A DNA stretch of 64,000 bases from Acetobacter malorum. Lineage in GTDB: Bacteria; Pseudomonadota; Alphaproteobacteria; Acetobacterales; Acetobacteraceae. Where the stretch lies: assembly GCF_001580615.1 (NCBI RefSeq), contig NZ_LHZC01000055.1, positions 62,001 to 126,000 of the forward strand, written 5' to 3'. This document shows positions 9,430 through 19,126 of this stretch, piece after piece; within the stretch, counting starts at the first letter, position 1; each line of letters opens with the position of its first letter. Below the pieces are notes generated by a model, which saw only the letters and a program-made list of their open reading frames with translations, had not been told where the DNA came from and did not search any database. The position numbers were made by a program, and so were the translations under genes.

Positions 9430-11423
9430 ATGGCCACCTTCACGCCCAGCTGCACCACGCGATCCGGCGGAATACGGAAGAATTCCATGCTGGAGGTGGC
9501 ATTGCGCGCCATGAACAGGAACAGGGACATCCGCCAGTGCGAAATGCGCGGCACGGAGGAGCGGGTAATAAGTTCGCGGGATGTGAAGTAAGAGGCCTGC
9601 AGGGCGTCAAAATCCACGCCGTTAGACTTCAGATCTTCCAGTGCGCGCGGGATGTTCGGCATTTCCATAAAGCCGTACCGCAGGATGACGCGGTAGATAT
9701 TGGGGGCCAGTTCTTCCACGGCCACGCGGTGGCCACGGTCGGCTTCCGGCTGGTCAAGGTTCTGCACCGTCACAAACAAAACGTGGTCATGCAGGATCTT
9801 GTTATGGCGCAAGTTATGCAGCAGGCAGGGCGGCACAAAGTCCGGCGTGCCCGTCATGAACACGGCCATGCCCGGCACGCGGATAATGCGGGACTGCGGC
9901 AGGCGCGCAATGAAGGAGCCCATGGGCAGGCTGTCCTGCCGCTGCCGGGCTACAATCAGGCCACGGCCCTTCTTCCATGTGGTCATCATCAGGGTCAGCA
10001 CACAGCCCAGCAGCACCGGCACCCAGCCGCCGTCGGGGATCTTCAGCGCGTTGGCAGCAAAGAAGGTGCTGTCCAGCGCCAGGAAGCCGCCAAACACAAG
10101 CCCCACCTGCCACACCGGCCAGTTGAAGTGCTTGCGGAACACCACAATGGCCAGAATGGAGGTGCAGATAAAGGTGCCGGTCACGGCAATGCCGTAAGCC
10201 GAGGCCAGAGCATCGGAGCTACGGAAGGCCACAACCAGCAGCACGGCCCCCACGGCCAGAAAGCGGTTGAAGTCCGGCAGATAGATCTGGCCTTCCTCTT
10301 CCGCATTGGTGTGGGTAATGCGCAGACGCGGCATGTAGCCAAGCTGGATAAGCTGGCGGCAGATGGAGAAGCCGCCGGAGATCCCGGCCTGACTGGCAAT
10401 AACGGTGGCGAAGGTGGAAAGCACCACCATCGGCCCCTGCATCCAGTGCGGGCACATCAGGAAGAACGGGTTCACCAGCGCTTTGGGGTCAGCAATGACC
10501 AGCGCGGCCTGCCCAAAATAGTTCAGCACCAGCATGGGCAGCACAAAGAACAGCCACGCGTAGCGGATGGGCGCGCGGCCAAAATGGCCCATATCGGCAT
10601 ACAGCGCCTCCGCCCCGGTGACGCACAGCACCACAGAGCCAAGGGCGAGGAACGAGAGCCTGCCGTGGTAGAACACAAATTCCAGCGCATAAGTGGGGGA
10701 AAGCGCCATCAAAACCCCGGGGTGGTGCAGGATCTGCACAACGCCCAGTGCCCCCAGCGTGCCAAACCACAGCAGCATGACCGGCCCGAAAATGGTTCCG
10801 ACCTTGCCTGTGCCAATCCACTGCACGCTGAACAGACTGATAATGACCAGAATGGCGATGGGGATCACAAAGTCATGCGCAGCAGGCACGCTGACTTCCA
10901 CCCCTTCAATGGCTGAAAGCACGGAAATGGCCGGGGTAATAATGCCATCCCCAAAGAAGAGACAGGCCCCGACAATGCCCACCAGCCCAAGTGCCCATCG
11001 GGTCTTAGGGTTGGTCGCCATACGCTGGGCGAGGGACATGATGGCCAGAATGCCGCCCTCGCCATTATGGTCGGCGCGCATAATCAGGATGACGTATTTG
11101 ACCGTCACGATGAGGATCAGCGTCCAGAAAATAAGACTGGCGACCCCCATAATTTCCCATGGGGCGACGCTATGGTGCCCGGAAATCACTTCCACTGTGG
11201 AGCGGAAGGCATAAAGCGGGCTGGTCCCGATATCCCCATACACAACGCCCAGCACACCCAGCAGAGCAGCAAAGCCCACGGGGGCAGCCGCATGTTGCGG
11301 GTGGTCAGCGTCAAATTCCGTAATCTGTGGCTTTTCAGCGTGCGCTGGAGCGGGTTGTGCCGCGGCGTGGGGTTGGGTGCCAGACTGCGGGTCTGTTCCG
11401 GGGGTTTTAGCAGGGTCTGTCAT
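9426..11423 (-). CDS. kup: Kup-type potassium uptake protein
   Basis: 665-residue KUP/HAK/KT potassium transporter with an Ala/Pro/His-rich cytosolic N-terminus of about 50 residues, about 12 membrane helices, and a C-terminal cytosolic domain. Family landmarks are [36 protein letters not shown] and the later [10 protein letters not shown]. It imports K+ with protons. A GGAG Shine-Dalgarno precedes the ATG. The stop overlaps the proposed CTG start of hemW by three bases, so the two are probably co-transcribed and translationally coupled. Confidence 0.97.
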   Translation of the reverse strand: MTDPAKTPGTDPQSGTQPHAAAQPAPAHAEKPQITEFDADHPQHAAAPVGFAALLGVLGVVYGDIGTSPLYAFRSTVEVISGHHSVAPWEIMGVASLIFWTLILIVTVKYVILIMRADHNGEGGILAIMSLAQRMATNPKTRWALGLVGIVGACLFFGDGIITPAISVLSAIEGVEVSVPAAHDFVIPIAILVIISLFSVQWIGTGKVGTIFGPVMLLWFGTLGALGVVQILHHPGVLMALSPTYALEFVFYHGRLSFLALGSVVLCVTGAEALYADMGHFGRAPIRYAWLFFVLPMLVLNYFGQAALVIADPKALVNPFFLMCPHWMQGPMVVLSTFATVIASQAGISGGFSICRQLIQLGYMPRLRITHTNAEEEGQIYLPDFNRFLAVGAVLLVVAFRSSDALASAYGIAVTGTFICTSILAIVVFRKHFNWPVWQVGLVFGGFLALDSTFFAANALKIPDGGWVPVLLGCVLTLMMTTWKKGRGLIVARQRQDSLPMGSFIARLPQSRIIRVPGMAVFMTGTPDFVPPCLLHNLRHNKILHDHVLFVTVQNLDQPEADRGHRVAVEELAPNIYRVILRYGFMEMPNIPRALEDLKSNGVDFDALQASYFTSRELITRSSVPRISHWRMSLFLFMARNATSSMEFFRIPPDRVVQLGVKVAI

Positions 11424-11519
11424 GTCAGTTCTGGCTCCACGTCGCTCGTGGGAAAATGTGTCCCGGCGTTTGCATAGGGGGTCTGGCCGGGGAATTGCAA
11501 GTTATCTGGCATCCGCCCG

Positions 11520-12203
11520 TCAGGCGGTGGGTGGACGCGGGCCAAAAATAGCTGTGCCCACGCGCACCAGTGTCGCGCCCTCGGCAATGGCAATCGGGTA
11601 ATCGGCGGACATGCCCATGGAGAGCACGGGCAGGCCGTGCGTCTGCGCCATGCTGCGCAGCAGGCGGAAATGCGGGGCGGGGTCCTGCTCCGCTGGCGGG
11701 ATGCACATCAGCCCCCGCAAACTGGCACCAAAGCGCTGGCGGCAGGTGCGGATAAAGCTGTCAGCCTCTTCCTTCGGCACGCCAAATTTCTGCGGCTCAT
11801 CCCCGGTGTTCACTTCAATCAGCAGTTCCGGCATCCGGCCCACGCTGTCCGCTGCGCGGGCGAGGGCATCGGCAAGGGCCGGGCGATCGAGGCTTTCAAT
11901 CATATCGGCTATGCGTACGGCGTCTTTGGCCTTGTTGGTTTGCAGGCCGCCAATCAGATGCAGGCGCAGCGCCGGGTTGTGCTCCCGCAGGGGCGGGAAC
12001 TTGGCGGCGGCTTCCTGCACGCGGTTTTCCCCAAACACCGTCTGGCCTGCGGTAATGGCCTCCTGCACGCTGCTGGCAGGGTGGAATTTGGAGACCGCCA
12101 CCAGAGTGACAGAGGCAGGGTCTCGCCCGGCATCCTGCGCTGCTGCGGTGATGCGGGCGCGGACATCAGCAAGCCTGTCCGCAAGAGAGGAAGATGGGGC
12201 CAT
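11520..12203 (-). CDS. yggS: YggS family PLP-binding homeostasis protein
   Basis: 227-residue member of the YggS/PROSC family, which binds pyridoxal phosphate and keeps the free cofactor pool in balance. The PLP lysine lies in LVAVSKFHPASS near the N-terminus, and the family segments FGENRVQEA, LHLIGGLQTNKAK and LSMGMSADYPIAI are all present. The barrel fold has no known enzymatic reaction. It lies between the quinone oxidoreductase (upstream) and kup on the same strand, with gaps of around 100 bases either side. Confidence 0.95.
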   Translation of the reverse strand: MAPSSSLADRLADVRARITAAAQDAGRDPASVTLVAVSKFHPASSVQEAITAGQTVFGENRVQEAAAKFPPLREHNPALRLHLIGGLQTNKAKDAVRIADMIESLDRPALADALARAADSVGRMPELLIEVNTGDEPQKFGVPKEEADSFIRTCRQRFGASLRGLMCIPPAEQDPAPHFRLLRSMAQTHGLPVLSMGMSADYPIAIAEGATLVRVGTAIFGPRPPTA

Positions 12204-12334
12204 AAAAAACGAAGCTTCTCAAAGAGAGGGATCAGATCTCTTCTTGTAGCGAAAAAAGCCCCATGAGGGGAATGGCCGTGCGGGCATGGCTCCATGAGCA
12301 GGGCCGCCCTGCCCGCGTAACAGGCTCCCGCGCA

Positions 12335-13369
12335 TCAGGCTTTTGGGTCGGGCACCAGAATGATGCGGCCCAGATGTTTGTTGTCTTCCATCATCTGGTG
12401 GGCTTCTGCGGCTTTGGAGAAAGGCAGGACGGTATCAATCCGGGGGCGGATGGTGCCACTGGCCAGCAGTGGCCAAACCTGTGCGTGCAATTCCCGCGCA
12501 ATACGCGCTTTGGTTGCAGTATCCCGCCCGCGAAGGGTGCTACCGGTGACGATCAGCCGTCGGGTCATGATGCGCGCCAGATCCGCCTGTTCCGCCTTGG
12601 CCCCGCCTTGCAGCGCGATGATCACCAGCCGCCCGTCCAAGGCCAGACTTTTGATGTTGCGGTCAAAATACGCGCCGCCGATCATATCCAGAATGAGGTT
12701 GACGCCATTGCCATCCGTCAGCTCCCGCAGGCGGGCGGCAAAATCTTCCTCATGGTAGTTGATGGCAATGGCCCCGAGCTTTTCACACAGGGCGCATTTT
12801 TCCGCATTCCCTGCCGTAACGTAGGGAATGGCCCCAAAGGCCCGCACAAGCTGGATGGCCGTAACCCCAATGCCGCTGCTGCCGCCGTGGATCAGCACGC
12901 GCTGCCCCACAGCCGGAGGGGCGGGCATGAACAGGTTGGACCACACTGTAAAAAAGGTTTCCGGCAGGGATGCGGCCTGCACGGCATCATACCCTTTGGG
13001 CCAGGGCAGACATTGCCCCGCAGGCACCAGACAATACTCCGCATAGCCCCCGCCATTGGTCAGCGCGCAGACGGCGCTGCCAATTTCAGGCATGGGGGTG
13101 CCTTCCAGCGGCGCACCACAGCCCACAATCTCGCCGGCAATTTCCAGCCCAAGGCGCGGGTTGGCGCCGGGCGGCGGAGGGTAAACCCCGGCGCGCTGCA
13201 TCAGGTCTGGCCGGTTTACGCCTGCGGCCTGCACGCGCACCAGCACCTCGCCCCGCCCCGGTTGCGGGATGGGGAGTGTTTCACAATGCAGCACGTCCGG
13301 CCCACCCGGCTCTGTGAAGCAGATGGCCGTCATGGTGCTGGACTGAGTGGGGCGGTGGGAAGCTGTCAT
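12335..13369 (-). CDS. NAD(P)H-quinone oxidoreductase (PIG3/QOR family)
   Basis: 344-residue zinc-independent medium-chain dehydrogenase. The start at 13369 is preferred because GAGG lies seven bases upstream; an internal ATG at 13333 lacks such a site. The Rossmann segment reads VLIHGGSSGIGVTAIQLVRAFG, and the N-terminus has the family's GEVLVRVQAAGVNRPDL block. Family members reduce quinones with NADPH by one- or two-electron transfer, so a cytosolic detoxification role is likely. The C-terminal fingerprint (LPFSKAAEAHQMMEDNKHLGR) matches the PIG3-like branch. The substrate is not fixed by the sequence. Confidence 0.9.
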   Translation of the reverse strand: MTASHRPTQSSTMTAICFTEPGGPDVLHCETLPIPQPGRGEVLVRVQAAGVNRPDLMQRAGVYPPPPGANPRLGLEIAGEIVGCGAPLEGTPMPEIGSAVCALTNGGGYAEYCLVPAGQCLPWPKGYDAVQAASLPETFFTVWSNLFMPAPPAVGQRVLIHGGSSGIGVTAIQLVRAFGAIPYVTAGNAEKCALCEKLGAIAINYHEEDFAARLRELTDGNGVNLILDMIGGAYFDRNIKSLALDGRLVIIALQGGAKAEQADLARIMTRRLIVTGSTLRGRDTATKARIARELHAQVWPLLASGTIRPRIDTVLPFSKAAEAHQMMEDNKHLGRIILVPDPKA

Positions 13370-13467
13370 CAATGCGCCTCGCGGAGAAAAACCGTGAGGC
13401 GGCATGAAGCCCGATTTCTCAATCCGGCAAAAGAGGGGGGCACTTCACGTCTGGGATAGGCGGGGGG

Positions 13468-13890
13468 TTAATCGTCAAATTTCTTACTGCGGCCCTGCTT
13501 GATGCTGGAGCGGCGGGATTTGCCATCCAGCCGCCGCTGGCGTGCGCCTTTGCTGGGACGGGTGGGCACACGGTAGGCCTGTTTATGCGCGGCCTGCCGG
13601 ATGAGTTCGGCCAGACGCTGGGTGGCGTCCTCCCGGTTCTGCTGCTGGGTGCGGTAATTGCGGGCGGTAATGACAATCACTCCGTCTCGCGTGGCGCGGC
13701 TGCCAGCCAGCGTAAGCAGACGCGTGCGCACCCGCTCGGGCAGGGAAGGCGAGTTGGCGGCATCAAACCGTAACTGCGCAGCGGTGGCGACCTTGTTCAC
13801 ATTCTGGCCGCCGGGGCCGGACGCCAGAATGTAAGTAAAGGAGAGTTCCGCGTCATCCAGAGCAAGGGTGGGAGTGATGGCAATCTGCAT
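13468..13890 (-). CDS. arfB: ArfB-type ribosome rescue hydrolase
   Basis: 140-residue codon-independent peptidyl-tRNA hydrolase (ArfB/YaeJ). The catalytic GGQ motif is at residues 27-29 in ASGPGGQNVNKVATA. The C-terminal tail is strongly basic (KGARQRRLDGKSRRSSIKQG), which in the family threads into the empty mRNA channel of stalled ribosomes. There is no codon-recognition domain, which separates it from RF1/RF2. Single gene on the minus strand with a 195-bp spacer to the divergent S41-like gene. Confidence 0.93.
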   Translation of the reverse strand: MQIAITPTLALDDAELSFTYILASGPGGQNVNKVATAAQLRFDAANSPSLPERVRTRLLTLAGSRATRDGVIVITARNYRTQQQNREDATQRLAELIRQAAHKQAYRVPTRPSKGARQRRLDGKSRRSSIKQGRSKKFDD

Positions 13891-14085
13891 CCGACTTTCT
13901 TAGTGGTTTTGGGGGAGGCTGTCAGGTCGGCGTGCTGAAAACATCTGAAAGCTCTGTTTTGGGACAAAGGGTCGGATGATCCCCCACGCTGTCTGTTGCT
14001 TAGTGGCGTCTTTTCGTTAACGTAATGGCCAGCGGGAGGACGCGTGCTACGCCGTCGCCTGATGTGTCGTATCGGGGAGGGGGCA

Positions 14086-15555
14086 ATGCGTAATCACGTT
14101 TGGGGAGTGCTGGTGATGAGTGTGGGGGTTATGTCTGCCCCATGCCATGCAACGCCCCTGTCCGATGCCTGGCATACGATTGCGGCTGAAGACAGCCGTG
14201 CAGCCCTGACGCTGATTGAGAACAACCACCCTGGTGCCGCGCCTGAGCTGGGAGATGCCACCTTTCAGGCGCGTCTCGCCCTTGCAAAGGCGCATGTGGC
14301 TCAACGGTTGCCGCGTGTGGTGGATTACCCTGCCTATGCCGCTCTTATGTCCGGCCTTGCTGCGGATTTTCAGGACGGACACATCTGGAGCAATGCGCTT
14401 GTTGGTGCCCAGATTATCAGGAGTTCCGGAATCCTGCTGGCGCGCCAGAATAATCAGTGGGTTGTGGGCGCACAGCAGACGGATCATGGCGAACCCGACG
14501 TTAAAGGACAGATCTTTCTGGGCTGCGACGGGCAGGATGCCGAGAGCTGGGCTGTGCCCCGTATTGCCCGGTTTAAGGGTGATCCTGTTCTTGAAGCCGT
14601 GCGGGCGCGTGCGGCAAGCTGGCTTTTGCTTGATGAGGGCAATCCTTTTCTGGTCCGGCCGAAACGGTGCACGTTTTCTGCGCCGGGCCATGCGCCAGAA
14701 AGTGTGGCTCTGCACTGGCAGCCTGTTCTTATGGCAAATGTCCGGGCTGCAATCGGGCAGGTTGCACAGCGCGGCGATGCCGGGCTGAAAGTGGAGCCTT
14801 TTTCAGGCGGCTGGTGGATCGGGCTGGATACGCTTGAAGACGAGGCTCAGAAGGTCGTCACACTGGTCCGGCATAATCAGGCGGCCCTGCGTGAGGCGCC
14901 GATGGTGGTGATTGATCTGCGTGGAAATGGGGGTGGAAATTCCCGATACGCGGACATCATTGCTGAACTGCTGGTGGGTGAACCGCGTTTGAAAGCCGCT
15001 CAGCCCCATTTCCCTGCCTGTTCGGGGAGTTACTGGCGTGTGTCTCCCGGCGTGCTGGCAGCCCTGCAACAGAATCTGGATCAGGCAGAAGCCAGCAGGG
15101 ATGGTGTATCCATAAATTTTTACCGCCCTCTTGTGACCGACATTAAGCAGGCTCTTGCGCAGCATCGGAATTTTTCACCCGCTTTGCCCGCCTGTGCACG
15201 CCACACTCTGGCGGCGGAACAGAACGATATGCCGCAGGTCTTGCCACCGGCTGAGATGCAAGGGCGGCTGGTGCTGGTTACGGATCACACCTGTTTCAGT
15301 TCCTGCCTGATTGCGGTGGATCTTTTCCGGCGTCTGGGGGCCTTACACGTTGGGGAGACAACAGACCGTTCCAGTCGTTATATGGAGGTCAGGGAAGAGG
15401 TCATGCCGTCACAGCTACGCGCGGTTTCAACTCTTCAGAAAGTTGCCGTGGGAGCCGGGGATTTCGGCCCGTACACACCGGAAATTATTTTTCCCGGTGT
15501 GCTGAGTAACGATGCCGCTCTTAAAGCGTGGGTGGCCGCACTGCCTGCGCCTTAA
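14086..15555 (+). CDS. exported S41-like peptidase family protein
   Basis: 489-residue exported protein. The start at 14086 is chosen because GGGGAGGGGG lies just before it and a signal peptide follows (about 1-22, ending CHATP); the ATG at 14068 (and a GTG at 14044) upstream would hide it. The C-terminal half resembles the S41 tail-specific protease core: VVIDLRGNGGGNSRYAD near residue 274-290 and VTDHTCFSSCLIAVDLFRR near 398-416, the place where the catalytic Ser of S41 enzymes sits. No PDZ domain is apparent and the N-terminal 200 residues are not recognised. I infer a periplasmic hydrolase of unknown target. Its end is convergent with the ABC-F gene, 17 bases away. Confidence 0.75.
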   Translation: MRNHVWGVLVMSVGVMSAPCHATPLSDAWHTIAAEDSRAALTLIENNHPGAAPELGDATFQARLALAKAHVAQRLPRVVDYPAYAALMSGLAADFQDGHIWSNALVGAQIIRSSGILLARQNNQWVVGAQQTDHGEPDVKGQIFLGCDGQDAESWAVPRIARFKGDPVLEAVRARAASWLLLDEGNPFLVRPKRCTFSAPGHAPESVALHWQPVLMANVRAAIGQVAQRGDAGLKVEPFSGGWWIGLDTLEDEAQKVVTLVRHNQAALREAPMVVIDLRGNGGGNSRYADIIAELLVGEPRLKAAQPHFPACSGSYWRVSPGVLAALQQNLDQAEASRDGVSINFYRPLVTDIKQALAQHRNFSPALPACARHTLAAEQNDMPQVLPPAEMQGRLVLVTDHTCFSSCLIAVDLFRRLGALHVGETTDRSSRYMEVREEVMPSQLRAVSTLQKVAVGAGDFGPYTPEIIFPGVLSNDAALKAWVAALPAP

Positions 15556-15572
15556 GAAGACTTGCCCTGTTT

Positions 15573-17222
15573 TCAGGACTTTTTCTTCTTCTCTTTCTTG
15601 TCCTTTTTGTTCCGCTTTTCCTTCGCAGCGCGCTGCGAGGGGGCGGCCGTGCCGCCACGGGCGCGTTCAATCACAAAGCGGGCGTAGTCATCCATATCGC
15701 CATCAAACGGCACAATGGTGTTGTCTGCTGCCAGCCACAGGCGGTCCGCGACCAGCTCCATCAGCGAGCGATCATGGGTAATCAGCAGCACAGCCCCTTC
15801 ATACGCATTGAGTGCATCCAGCAGGGCGCGGCGGCTGTCGATATCCAGATGGTTGGTCGGTTCATCCAGAATGAGCAGATGCGGGGCGGACATGGCGACC
15901 ATGTTCAGCAGCAGGCGGGCGCGTTCCCCACCGGAGAGCGCTTCCACTTTGGTGCCCTGCTTTTCAAAATGGATGCCGAACTGTGCCAGCCGGGAACGGT
16001 GAGACTGGTCACTGTCCGTTGGCCGCGCTTCCCGCATGATATCCAGCGGGGTCTGCTGTGGGTCCAGCGCTTCAATCTGATGCTGATGGAACCAGCCCAC
16101 TTCCAGCCGGGCCGAGCGGGACACGCGGCCTGACCGCGCTTCCAGCGCACCCGCCACCAGCTTGGCGAAGGTGGATTTACCGGCCCCGTTCACGCCCAGC
16201 AGGCCGATGCGGTCATCCACATCCAGCCGCAGATCAAGGTCTTTCAGAATGGCCGGATCATCCCCGTAACCCACTTCCACATTTTCCAGCCGCAGCAGGG
16301 GCGGAGCCAGCGGGCGCGGCGGGGAGGGCAGGATGAAGGGGGAAACCTGTGCCTCAATGGTGGTTTCAATCGGCGTCAGCTTGGCCAGACGTTTCACACG
16401 GCTCTGGGCCTGTGCGGCCTTGGCGGCGGAGGCTTTGAAGCGATCCACGAAGGATTGCAGATGCGCGCGTTCGGCTTCCTGCTTGGCGCGGGTGGCACTT
16501 TGCAGGCGGATTTTTTCAGCTCGCTGATGCTCAAAGGAATCATAGCCGCCGGTATAGAGTTCCAGCTTGCCTTCCGTGACATGCAGCGTGAAATCCACTG
16601 AGTTGTTCAGCAGTTCACGGTCATGGCTGATAATCAGGGCGCAATGCGGATAGCGTTCCAGCCGGGCTTCCAGCCAGAGTGCGCCTTCAAGGTCCAGATA
16701 GTTGGTCGGTTCATCCAGCAGCAGCAGGTCAGGCTCGGAGAACAGGGCGGCGGCCAGTGCCACACGCATCCGCCAGCCACCGGAGAATTCCGCCATCGGG
16801 CGGTCCAGATCCTCGGTGGAGAAGCCAAGGCCGTTCAGAATTTCTGCTGCGCGGGAGGGGGCGCTGTCGGCATCAATTTCAATCAGCCGCATCCAGATAT
16901 CGCCCATGCGCTCCGGCTCAGCTGTTTCCAGCTCGGCCATCAGCGTGGCGCGTTCCAGATCGGCTGCCAGAATGGTTTCCAGCAAGGTGACATCCGTGGC
17001 CGGATGTTCCTGATCCACCGCTGCAATGCGGGCGGCCTTGGGGATGGAAATTTCACCGGAATCCGGCTGCAACTCGCCTTTAATCAGCTTGAACAGCGTG
17101 GATTTGCCAACCCCGTTCCGCCCCACAAGAGAGACCTTGGAGGGGTTGGGCAGGCTGACGCTGGCACGATTAAAAAACTGGCGTCCCCATGCGTTGAACA
17201 CGAGGCTGTCGATCTGGAGCAT
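15573..17222 (-). CDS. ABC-F family ribosome-associated ATPase
   Basis: 549-residue soluble protein with two ABC ATPase domains and no membrane part, hence ABC-F. Walker A motifs are GRNGVGKST (34-42) and GVNGAGKST in the second half; signature motifs are FSGGWRMR and LSGGERARL, followed by LLLDEPTNYLD and LILDEPTNHLD. The linker between domains is helical and charged (P-site tRNA interaction motif region). The C-terminus is a lysine-rich tail. Best guess is the Uup/YheS-like housekeeping branch that acts on stalled or structured ribosomes, not an antibiotic resistance type. No Shine-Dalgarno is visible; instead a strong hairpin ends five bases before the ATG. Confidence 0.93.
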   Translation of the reverse strand: MLQIDSLVFNAWGRQFFNRASVSLPNPSKVSLVGRNGVGKSTLFKLIKGELQPDSGEISIPKAARIAAVDQEHPATDVTLLETILAADLERATLMAELETAEPERMGDIWMRLIEIDADSAPSRAAEILNGLGFSTEDLDRPMAEFSGGWRMRVALAAALFSEPDLLLLDEPTNYLDLEGALWLEARLERYPHCALIISHDRELLNNSVDFTLHVTEGKLELYTGGYDSFEHQRAEKIRLQSATRAKQEAERAHLQSFVDRFKASAAKAAQAQSRVKRLAKLTPIETTIEAQVSPFILPSPPRPLAPPLLRLENVEVGYGDDPAILKDLDLRLDVDDRIGLLGVNGAGKSTFAKLVAGALEARSGRVSRSARLEVGWFHQHQIEALDPQQTPLDIMREARPTDSDQSHRSRLAQFGIHFEKQGTKVEALSGGERARLLLNMVAMSAPHLLILDEPTNHLDIDSRRALLDALNAYEGAVLLITHDRSLMELVADRLWLAADNTIVPFDGDMDDYARFVIERARGGTAAPSQRAAKEKRNKKDKKEKKKKS

Positions 17223-17227
17223 AAAGC

Positions 17228-17262
17228 GAGAGGTCCGGTAACAGGAAAGGGCCGGACCTCTC
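17228..17262 (-). promoter_or_regulatory. hairpin between dld and the ABC-F start codon
   Basis: A perfect 11-bp stem GAGAGGTCCGG / CCGGACCTCTC with a 13-nt loop sits in the 49-bp gap between dld and the ABC-F gene. Its 3' arm ends five bases before the ABC-F ATG, exactly where a Shine-Dalgarno would be. There is no T tract of note after it. It may be the dld terminator, or a structure controlling ABC-F translation. Confidence 0.6.
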
Positions 17263-17271
17263 TATCGCGTT

Positions 17272-18993
17272 TTAGACGCTCTCCGCCACCCAGTTCTTCT
17301 TTTTAGTGGCCAGACCAATGCCGGGGTTCATGCAGTTGCAGGGGTCCAGCTCCCGGTAATGCGCCAGCATGACATCGGGAGCCTGATAGAGATGGCCCAC
17401 ATTATGTTCCGCCGGGTAGCGCGCGCCCCGCTGGTCCAGACCGGGGAGCATGCTGTGCTCCACGTCCATGGCGTTGTAGCCTTTTTTGATGACGTAATCC
17501 TGATGCATCACATGGCACAGGAAGTGGCCGTAATAGAGTTTGACGATAATCTTGTCTTCAATCTCTTTCGGCAGTTTTTCAAACCAGTTGCGGTCGTTCC
17601 GGCGCAGGGCGACGTCCAGCGCCACAATGTCTTCCGCCTCACGGTGATGCACGGCGCGGTAGCGCACGGCAGCCCCCGCAGCGGCAAAGCGATGCAGGAA
17701 GGCGCGGGTGCCTTCATCGGGCGTGCATTCAAAAAATTCACCGGTCGCCTTGCTGAAGAACTGCTCCAGATAGGCCTTCATCGGGCCTGCCAGCGTGGCG
17801 GAGGTTTTCAGCATCAGGTGGTGTTCAAACTTGTCCCGATACTCCAGCATCCGGTTGGGCAGCTGGTTGGGGATAAACACGCTGAGTGCCTGCATAATGC
17901 GGTCGCTCAGGTTTTCAGGCAGGAAGCCGAACTGTTTGGCAAAAATGTCAAACCGGGACTTCATGGCGAACATCTTCGGCAGGAATTTCGTGCCAAATTT
18001 GCGGATAACTGCAAACGTGTCCTTGCCGTATTTCTCGGCAATGTTGAACGCATCGCGGTGGATGTATTCGCCTGCAATCGGCAGTTCTTCAAACCCGGTC
18101 AGCATATGGCGGCGGAGGTCTTCCAGCTCGTCCGTGCTGTTGGAGCCGATGTAGAACACCGCCGGGTTTTTTGCGGCGGGGAAAGTGTCCAGACGCACGG
18201 CAAACACCACCAGCTTGCCCGCGCAGCCTGCGGCTTCATGCCAGCGGGCCGGGTCTGCGTTAAAGCGGGCGGGGGTGTCCGCATCCACATCACGCACGTG
18301 GGTGATGTAGTTGTTGTCATGCCCGCGGCCTGCATCCCAGTCGATGTCCGCATCGGAGAAGGTGCCAGCCTGTAGCTTGTTCAGAATGGCTTCAGGGTCA
18401 TTCCCCAGCTGGATGCCCAGATGGTTGACGAGCTGGAGCTTGCCGTCTTCCCCCACCTGACCAAACACGGCCATTTCCGTATAGGCCGGGCCACGCTGCA
18501 CCAGCGCACCGCCCGAGTTGTTGCTGATGCCGCCCAGAACGGACGCCCCAATGCAGGATGAGCCGATAACGGAATGCGGTTCCCGCCCAATGGCGCCCAG
18601 CATGCCTTCCAGCTCATACAGCGTGGCGCCGGGCAGGCAGACAACCTGCTTGCCGCCGCCAATCATATGGGCACCGGTCAGCCGGAGGGTGCTGATGAGC
18701 ACGATCTCACGGTCATAATCATTGCCATCCGGCGTGGAGCCACCTGTCAGGCCGGTATTGGCGGCCTGCATGATGATAATCTTGCCCGCATCCACACAGG
18801 CCTGCGCCACCCGCCACAGTTCCACCAGCGTGCCGGGCTGCACCACAGCCAGCACCTTGCCCGCGCCAAAGCGGAAGCCGTGCCGGAAGCGGTAGGTTTC
18901 GGCCTCGCTGGTCAGCACGCGGCTGTGTCCGGCAATGTCCTTCAGGCGGCCCAGAAGAGACTGGTTCGCCGGGGTCTGGGCTGGGGCGGTCAT
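17272..18993 (-). CDS. dld: quinone-dependent D-lactate dehydrogenase
   Basis: 573-residue peripheral membrane flavoprotein that oxidises D-lactate to pyruvate and passes electrons to ubiquinone. The FAD-binding part has IIMQAANTGLTGGSTPDG and the SVIGSSCIGASVLGGISNN block near residues 95-160, as in E. coli Dld. The C-terminal membrane-binding part is present (KIIVKLYYGHFLCHVMHQDY and PAEHNVGHLYQAP). Length matches the E. coli enzyme. Acetic acid bacteria use such enzymes to feed lactate electrons directly to the respiratory chain, and a lactate permease lies 40 kb away in the window. The downstream ABC-F gene may be in the same transcript. Confidence 0.96.
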   Translation of the reverse strand: MTAPAQTPANQSLLGRLKDIAGHSRVLTSEAETYRFRHGFRFGAGKVLAVVQPGTLVELWRVAQACVDAGKIIIMQAANTGLTGGSTPDGNDYDREIVLISTLRLTGAHMIGGGKQVVCLPGATLYELEGMLGAIGREPHSVIGSSCIGASVLGGISNNSGGALVQRGPAYTEMAVFGQVGEDGKLQLVNHLGIQLGNDPEAILNKLQAGTFSDADIDWDAGRGHDNNYITHVRDVDADTPARFNADPARWHEAAGCAGKLVVFAVRLDTFPAAKNPAVFYIGSNSTDELEDLRRHMLTGFEELPIAGEYIHRDAFNIAEKYGKDTFAVIRKFGTKFLPKMFAMKSRFDIFAKQFGFLPENLSDRIMQALSVFIPNQLPNRMLEYRDKFEHHLMLKTSATLAGPMKAYLEQFFSKATGEFFECTPDEGTRAFLHRFAAAGAAVRYRAVHHREAEDIVALDVALRRNDRNWFEKLPKEIEDKIIVKLYYGHFLCHVMHQDYVIKKGYNAMDVEHSMLPGLDQRGARYPAEHNVGHLYQAPDVMLAHYRELDPCNCMNPGIGLATKKKNWVAESV

Positions 18994-19126
18994 AAGGAAG
19001 TGGCTCCGTCTGGATAAGGCTTAAAAAAGAATGAGGTGTTATAACACTGTTCTCTGGCCATGCCAGATCACAGATATGCGTTTGCGTTGGTGCGGCCTCC
19101 CGTTCCATGCGGGAAAGGCCCGCACA

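Noticed and set aside
13370-13405. Upstream start of the quinone oxidoreductase at 13405
   Set aside because: GAGG is correctly spaced for the start at 13369, and the extra residues have no family match.
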